Below are positions 60,407 to 64,000 of a DNA stretch of 64,000 nt, piece after piece. Positions within the stretch are counted from its first letter, which is position 1. Every line of letters starts with the position of its first letter. Both the position numbers and the translations under genes were made by a program. This DNA comes from Nocardioides sp. BGMRC 2183. Its GTDB lineage: Bacteria > Actinomycetota > Actinomycetes > Propionibacteriales > Nocardioidaceae. The DNA lies in assembly GCA_008123405.1 (NCBI GenBank), contig VSSA01000005.1, positions 186,001 through 250,000 of the forward strand, in the 5' to 3' direction. The notes beneath the pieces were generated by a model. The model did no database searches. It worked only from the letters and a program-made list of their open reading frames with translations, and was not told where the DNA came from.

Positions 60407-61260
60407 GCGCCGACGACCGACAGCGCAGGGTTGCGGTCGTGACCGGCGGTGCCAGCGGCATCGGGTACGCCCTCGCAGCACGCTTCGCAGCCGACGGAAT
60501 GGACGTCGCCCTCGGCGACATCGAGGCCGCGGCGCTCGAAGTCGCGGTGGCCCGCCTCGCCGACCAGGCCCCTGGCGTGCGGGTCCTCGGCGTGCGCACC
60601 GACGTCAGCTCCCGCGCCGACGTCGACGCACTCATGGGGGCCGCCGTCGACGCCTTCGACCGGATCGACATGGTCTGCGCCAACGCTGGCGTCGAGACTG
60701 GCGGCAGGTTCCTCGACGTCGACGAGACCGCCTGGCGCTGGCTGATGGACGTCAACTATTTCGGCGCGCTGCACACGGCGCAGGCGGCGCTGCCGGCCCT
60801 GGAGCGATCAGGTGACGGCCACCTGGTCTTCACTGGCTCCCTGGCGAGTTTCGCGACGGGGACGCCGTTCATGATGCCCTACTGCGCCACCAAGATGGCC
60901 GTGCTCGCCGTAGCGGAGTCCCTCGAGATCGAACTGCGCGCTAGCGGCAGCAACGTGCACGTCCACCTGCTCGCTCCCGGACCGGTCCAATCGCGCATGA
61001 TCGACGCCGAGCGCAACGCCCCAGCCGGTGTCACGATCAACGAGGACGGTGCCCGCAGGGAGGCGATGGAGTGCTTCCGCGCGCGGCAGAGCGCCCACGG
61101 CCTCCCGGCCGAGGACGTCGCTGCGCTCGTCGCCGAGGCGGTCGCGACCGACTCCTTCTACGTTCTGCCGCACCCCGACAGCGCGACGGCGGCACTCGAA
61201 CGCCGACTGGCCTGGATGCGCACCGGCGAGGCCCCACCAGTGCGGGTTGCCGGCTCCTGA
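60403..61260 (+). CDS. Short-chain dehydrogenase/reductase (SDR)
   Basis: This 285-residue classical SDR has VVTGGASGIGYALA at the cofactor site, CANAG, the active-site Ser in FTGSLASFATG and Tyr/Lys in YCATKMA, and LLAPGPVQSRM. The C-terminal 40 residues with LERRLAWMRTG extend beyond a minimal SDR. The GTG start overlaps the monooxygenase stop in a GTGA, so the two are coupled. It probably oxidises an alcohol or dihydrodiol-like intermediate of the aromatic pathway. The substrate is unknown. Confidence 0.87.
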   Translation: MSADDRQRRVAVVTGGASGIGYALAARFAADGMDVALGDIEAAALEVAVARLADQAPGVRVLGVRTDVSSRADVDALMGAAVDAFDRIDMVCANAGVETGGRFLDVDETAWRWLMDVNYFGALHTAQAALPALERSGDGHLVFTGSLASFATGTPFMMPYCATKMAVLAVAESLEIELRASGSNVHVHLLAPGPVQSRMIDAERNAPAGVTINEDGARREAMECFRARQSAHGLPAEDVAALVAEAVATDSFYVLPHPDSATAALERRLAWMRTGEAPPVRVAGS

Positions 61261-61288
61261 ACCGAACCCACGCCCAGAGAGAAGAACC

Positions 61289-62488
61289 ATGAGAACCGAC
61301 ACCCCCGTCCGAGACATCCCGAGCACCGACATCGACCCGTTCTCGATGGAGAGCCTGGCCGATCCATTCGCGGCAGACGGCGCCGTACGGGAGATCGCGC
61401 CAGTCGTGTACGTCGCCAAGCACGACTACTATGCGGTCACCCGCTTCGCCGACATCCGCAAGGGCTTGCGCAACTGGCGCGTCTTCTCCTCCACGGACCG
61501 GCCGTTCTACGAGGACTCGGAGTTCCGTCCGCGGATCGTACTGTTCGAGGAGCCGCCGGCGCACACCCGGACGAAGGCCGCGATCATGGACGTCCTCGGG
61601 CCGAAGAACCTCGGCTGGATGGGCGAGTACTTCAAGGAGCAAGCAGACCTCCTGGTGGACGGTCTGATGCGGGACGAATCCGTCACCGCTGACGGCTACC
61701 TCGACCTCTCGATCGGATACGTGCTCAAGGTCTTTCCCGACGTCATCGGGATGCCGGGGGAAGGCCGGGAGGCGCTGCTCAAGTTCGGCAGCGCGGGCCT
61801 CAACGCGTTCGGTCCCGCCTCCGAGCACCGCGACCGGAAGCTCGCGGCGGGCAGCGAGGCGGTGGCATGGGTCGAGGACAACATCAATCGCGATGCACTG
61901 CGCCCCGATGGCCTCGGTGCCCAGCTCTACGCAATGGCCGACGAGGGCCGGATCAGCGAGAACGAAGCACGCGACCTGGTCAAGACGGTCTTCGCCGCCG
62001 GCTTCGACACCTCGACAAGCGGCATCGCCTCCATGCTGCGCGCGTTCGGCGACCATCCGGGCGAGTGGCAGAAGATGCGTGAGAACCGCGATCTGGTTCC
62101 CGCGGCCTGGGAGGAGGCGGTCCGCTTCTATCCGCCCAACCGCTTCGGCGGGCGCTGGACTCCGGACGGCGCCGACGTGGACGGCTATCGCCTCCCTCCC
62201 GGCGCCAAGGTGCTGATGATGTGGCTGGGCGCCGCTCGCGACCCTCGAGAATACGACGACCCCGACGTGTTCTGTATCGACCGTCCGACGCCCAACGGGC
62301 ACCTGGCGTTCGGTTTCGGCCTGCACACCTGCGCTGGCAACATGGTCGCTCGCCTCGAGGCCACCACGCTGCTCACCAGCATGGTCGAGCGCATCAGCTT
62401 CGTGGAGCGTGCCGGGGAGCCGCGGACCGCCATCAACTACCAGGCGTTCGGGCACGAGTACGCGCCGCTTCGCCTCCACCGTGCCTGA
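61289..62488 (+). CDS. Cytochrome P450, CYP199-like
   Basis: This 399-residue soluble P450 has the I-helix oxygen-binding AGFDTSTSG near residue 240, the ExxR helix EEAVRF near residue 275, and the heme loop FGFGLHTCAGN with the ligand Cys near residue 348. The stretches VFPDVIGMPGEGREAL and FNAFGP-like LNAFGPASEHR resemble CYP199-type enzymes as I recall them, which O-demethylate para-alkoxybenzoates. That is a soft assignment. The PDR-type reductase in the same operon could be its redox partner. The ATG has a weak AGAGAGAAG site. Confidence 0.88.
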   Translation: MRTDTPVRDIPSTDIDPFSMESLADPFAADGAVREIAPVVYVAKHDYYAVTRFADIRKGLRNWRVFSSTDRPFYEDSEFRPRIVLFEEPPAHTRTKAAIMDVLGPKNLGWMGEYFKEQADLLVDGLMRDESVTADGYLDLSIGYVLKVFPDVIGMPGEGREALLKFGSAGLNAFGPASEHRDRKLAAGSEAVAWVEDNINRDALRPDGLGAQLYAMADEGRISENEARDLVKTVFAAGFDTSTSGIASMLRAFGDHPGEWQKMRENRDLVPAAWEEAVRFYPPNRFGGRWTPDGADVDGYRLPPGAKVLMMWLGAARDPREYDDPDVFCIDRPTPNGHLAFGFGLHTCAGNMVARLEATTLLTSMVERISFVERAGEPRTAINYQAFGHEYAPLRLHRA

Positions 62489-63428
62489 CGCCGTGGTCGG
62501 CGCACCTCGTGCGACACCACCGCACGCCGATCGCTTGCCGACCCTGCGGCGCCGGGGTCGGTTCTTCCTCGACGGCTCGTGGGACCCGGTCACGGGAACG
62601 ACTGTCGGCGCTGCCTGGGTCGAGTGGGAAGCCCCGCCGGACCCGGACGACTGGCTGACGCCGGTTGTGCTGGTGCACGGCGGCGGAGGTCAGGCCACCG
62701 ACTGGATGTGGGCCGTGAGTGACCAGCCCGGGTGGGCCGAGCTCTTCGTCGCCAACGGGCACCCGACGTATCTGCTCGATCGGACCGGTCACGGCAGGTC
62801 AGTCTGGGACGTCCGCACCCAGGGGGAGCGTCAGGCGGTGCCCCCCAGCTCGCTGCTGGCTCAGCTGTTCCAGATCGACGAGGTCGACGTGCGTCCGGGG
62901 CCCGGCGCCATGTTCGGCCCTATCGGTGCCTCAAGCACGGGCTTGCTCGCCGAGCCGGAGGGTGCACAGCGTCGCGACGCCGACCACCTCATGACCTTGA
63001 TGAAACGGCTCGGCCGCTGTCTCCTGGTCAGTCACTCCGCCGGTGCGCCCAGCGTCTGGCTCGCCGCCGACGCACGGCCAGACCTCGTGACGGCCGTCGT
63101 CGCCGTCGAGCCGCTCGGTCCGCCGTACGGCGGGGAGCGCCACGCCCGGGCGTTGTCGGCGGGGCTGACGGCCTCCCCGCTCACCGGCGGTCTCGGCGCG
63201 GTGCCCGCCCTCGTCCTGACGGCGGATGGCTCCGGGCACGATGAGGCCGACCGGCAGACCGTGGCGTTCCTGACCGACCTCGACGTCGCTGTTCGGCACG
63301 TCGAGCTGGGGCGGATCGGCCTGGAGGGCGGCGGACATGGAGTCGTCTTCGACCGCCACTCGACTGCCACCTTCAACCTGGTCCGCGACTGGTATCGGCG
63401 GAACGCCCGGACAGTGAGCGCGCGATGA
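62481..63428 (+). CDS. Alpha/beta hydrolase
   Basis: This serine hydrolase of about 315 residues has the oxyanion motif LVHGGGGQATDW near residue 72, LLDRTGHGRS, the nucleophile SHSAGAPSV near residue 196 and a late His in EGGGHGVVFDRHS. The length, the WxW start and the internal insertion between strands resemble the alpha/beta hydrolases annotated as esterases of aromatic pathways. The GTG at 62481 overlaps the P450 gene by 8 bases, and a GTG at 62493 is an alternative. The stop overlaps the next start in an ATGA. Confidence 0.83.
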   Translation: MPDAVVGAPRATPPHADRLPTLRRRGRFFLDGSWDPVTGTTVGAAWVEWEAPPDPDDWLTPVVLVHGGGGQATDWMWAVSDQPGWAELFVANGHPTYLLDRTGHGRSVWDVRTQGERQAVPPSSLLAQLFQIDEVDVRPGPGAMFGPIGASSTGLLAEPEGAQRRDADHLMTLMKRLGRCLLVSHSAGAPSVWLAADARPDLVTAVVAVEPLGPPYGGERHARALSAGLTASPLTGGLGAVPALVLTADGSGHDEADRQTVAFLTDLDVAVRHVELGRIGLEGGGHGVVFDRHSTATFNLVRDWYRRNARTVSAR

Positions 63429-64000
63429 GCACTTTCGATCTGGCGTCGTTGCACGCATCGGACGCCTACAAGCTCATCACGGGCGTTGTGCAACCCCGTC
63501 CCATCGCCTGGGTGTCCACGCTCTCGGTCGACGGGCACCGCAATCTCGCACCCTTCTCCTTCTTCACCGTCGCCTCACGCAACCCGGTGATCATCTTCCT
63601 GTCGATCGGCGAGACCGGGCGTGAGAACCACGCGCAAAAGGACACGCTGGCCAACCTGCTCGCCACCAGCGAATTGGTCGTGAACATCGTGTCGGAGCAC
63701 CTGCTCGACGCGATGGTCCGCTCGTCAGCCGATGTACCCAGCGACATCGACGAGTTCGACTTCGCCGGCGTCGGCGCGGCGATGTCCGACGTGGTCGCCC
63801 CGCCACGGGTCGCCGAGGCGCGGGTCGCCCTTGAGTGTCGTGTCGTGGAGACGCGGCAGTGGGGCACCGACACTACGGTGCTGGCGCAGGTCCTGAGGCT
63901 GCATGCATCGGACGGCATCACCGATGACCGTTTCCACGTCGACACGGATGCGCTGCGGCCAGTCGGCCGATCGGCAGGCGCCTCGTATGCCGTGGACCTG
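63425..64000 (+). CDS. Flavin reductase-family protein, cut by the right window edge
   Basis: The frame is open from an ATG at 63425 (overlapping the hydrolase stop in an ATGA) to the end of the window, 192 codons. It reads as a flavin reductase-like FMN-binding split-barrel protein: YKLITGVVQPRPIAWVSTLS, then HRNLAPFSFFTVASRNP, and SADVPSDIDEFDF. Members bind FMN or reduce free flavin, and some act as enzymes in aromatic operons. The C-terminus is missing. Confidence 0.87.
   Translation, partial: MSTFDLASLHASDAYKLITGVVQPRPIAWVSTLSVDGHRNLAPFSFFTVASRNPVIIFLSIGETGRENHAQKDTLANLLATSELVVNIVSEHLLDAMVRSSADVPSDIDEFDFAGVGAAMSDVVAPPRVAEARVALECRVVETRQWGTDTTVLAQVLRLHASDGITDDRFHVDTDALRPVGRSAGASYAVDL

Noticed and set aside
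1-64000. CRISPR arrays, tRNA or rRNA genes, phage structural genes
   Set aside because: I saw no regularly spaced repeats, no tRNA-like T-loop/CCA arrangement and no phage modules.

Overview
The window is high-GC DNA with many GTG starts, ATGA/GTGA start-stop overlaps, lipoprotein-type solute receptors and dense GntR/FadR and LysR regulators. This fits a metabolically versatile, soil-type actinomycete (Nocardioides- or Rhodococcus-like). The taxon is an inference from style, since no rRNA or marker gene is present. Nearly everything is accessory metabolism: five substrate-specific catabolic or transport islands, separated by a graveyard of mobile elements. I saw no tRNA, rRNA or CRISPR array.

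Region 1 (1-10.7 kb): a minus-strand catabolic operon of a fumarylacetoacetate-hydrolase-like enzyme, a polar amino acid type ABC importer (receptor, permease, ATPase), an M20 amidohydrolase, a RidA-like protein, an alpha/beta hydrolase and a metal amidohydrolase cut by the left edge. A divergent GntR regulator faces it, and an SDR dehydrogenase with a LysR regulator follows. Region 2 (10.8-16.4 kb): a zinc alcohol dehydrogenase coupled to a flavin amine oxidase, joined into one 708-codon ORF by what looks like one extra G, plus two MFS transporters and a GntR regulator.

Region 3 (16.5-23.5 kb): mobile DNA. It holds an IS1182-like 3' remnant, a complete IS256-type element, an IS3-type element split by a nested IS110-type element, an ISL3-type relic, an N-truncated IS110-type transposase, and a primase-polymerase relic next to an excisionase-like HTH gene. 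Region 4 (23.7-30 kb): a second copy of the alcohol dehydrogenase/amine oxidase pair, in an operon with an MFS transporter and a TusA-like protein, divergent from a DsbA-like protein, a CcdA-like membrane protein and a GntR regulator. The sulfur and thiol-redox theme makes this the best candidate for an undescribed system. It is followed by IS481-type scraps and a broken pdxS.

Region 5 (30.9-39.8 kb): a LysR regulator, a 1,216-residue secreted GH106-like glycosidase behind a LacI-type operator, a tiny LuxR-type HTH protein, MFS transporters and a frameshifted DUF3500-like lipoprotein. Region 6 (39.8-53.8 kb): a GntR gene and a signal-less solute-binding-fold protein, divergent from a long coupled operon. 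That operon has an Fbp/AfuABC-type importer, a tartrate/isopropylmalate-type dehydrogenase, a racemase-like protein, an OtnK-like kinase, an OtnC-like aldolase, an Ldh-family dehydrogenase, an ABM monooxygenase-like protein and an aconitase. It is probably a route for a hydroxylated di- or tricarboxylic acid.

Region 7 (54.1-64 kb): a second polar amino acid type ABC importer, a LysR regulator, and an aromatic-degradation operon. The operon has a PDR-type reductase, an FAD monooxygenase, an SDR, a CYP199-like P450, an alpha/beta hydrolase and a flavin reductase cut by the right edge. Three loci (near 11,770, 19,083 and 37,908) carry small insertions that break otherwise good genes. They are either real decay or assembly errors.
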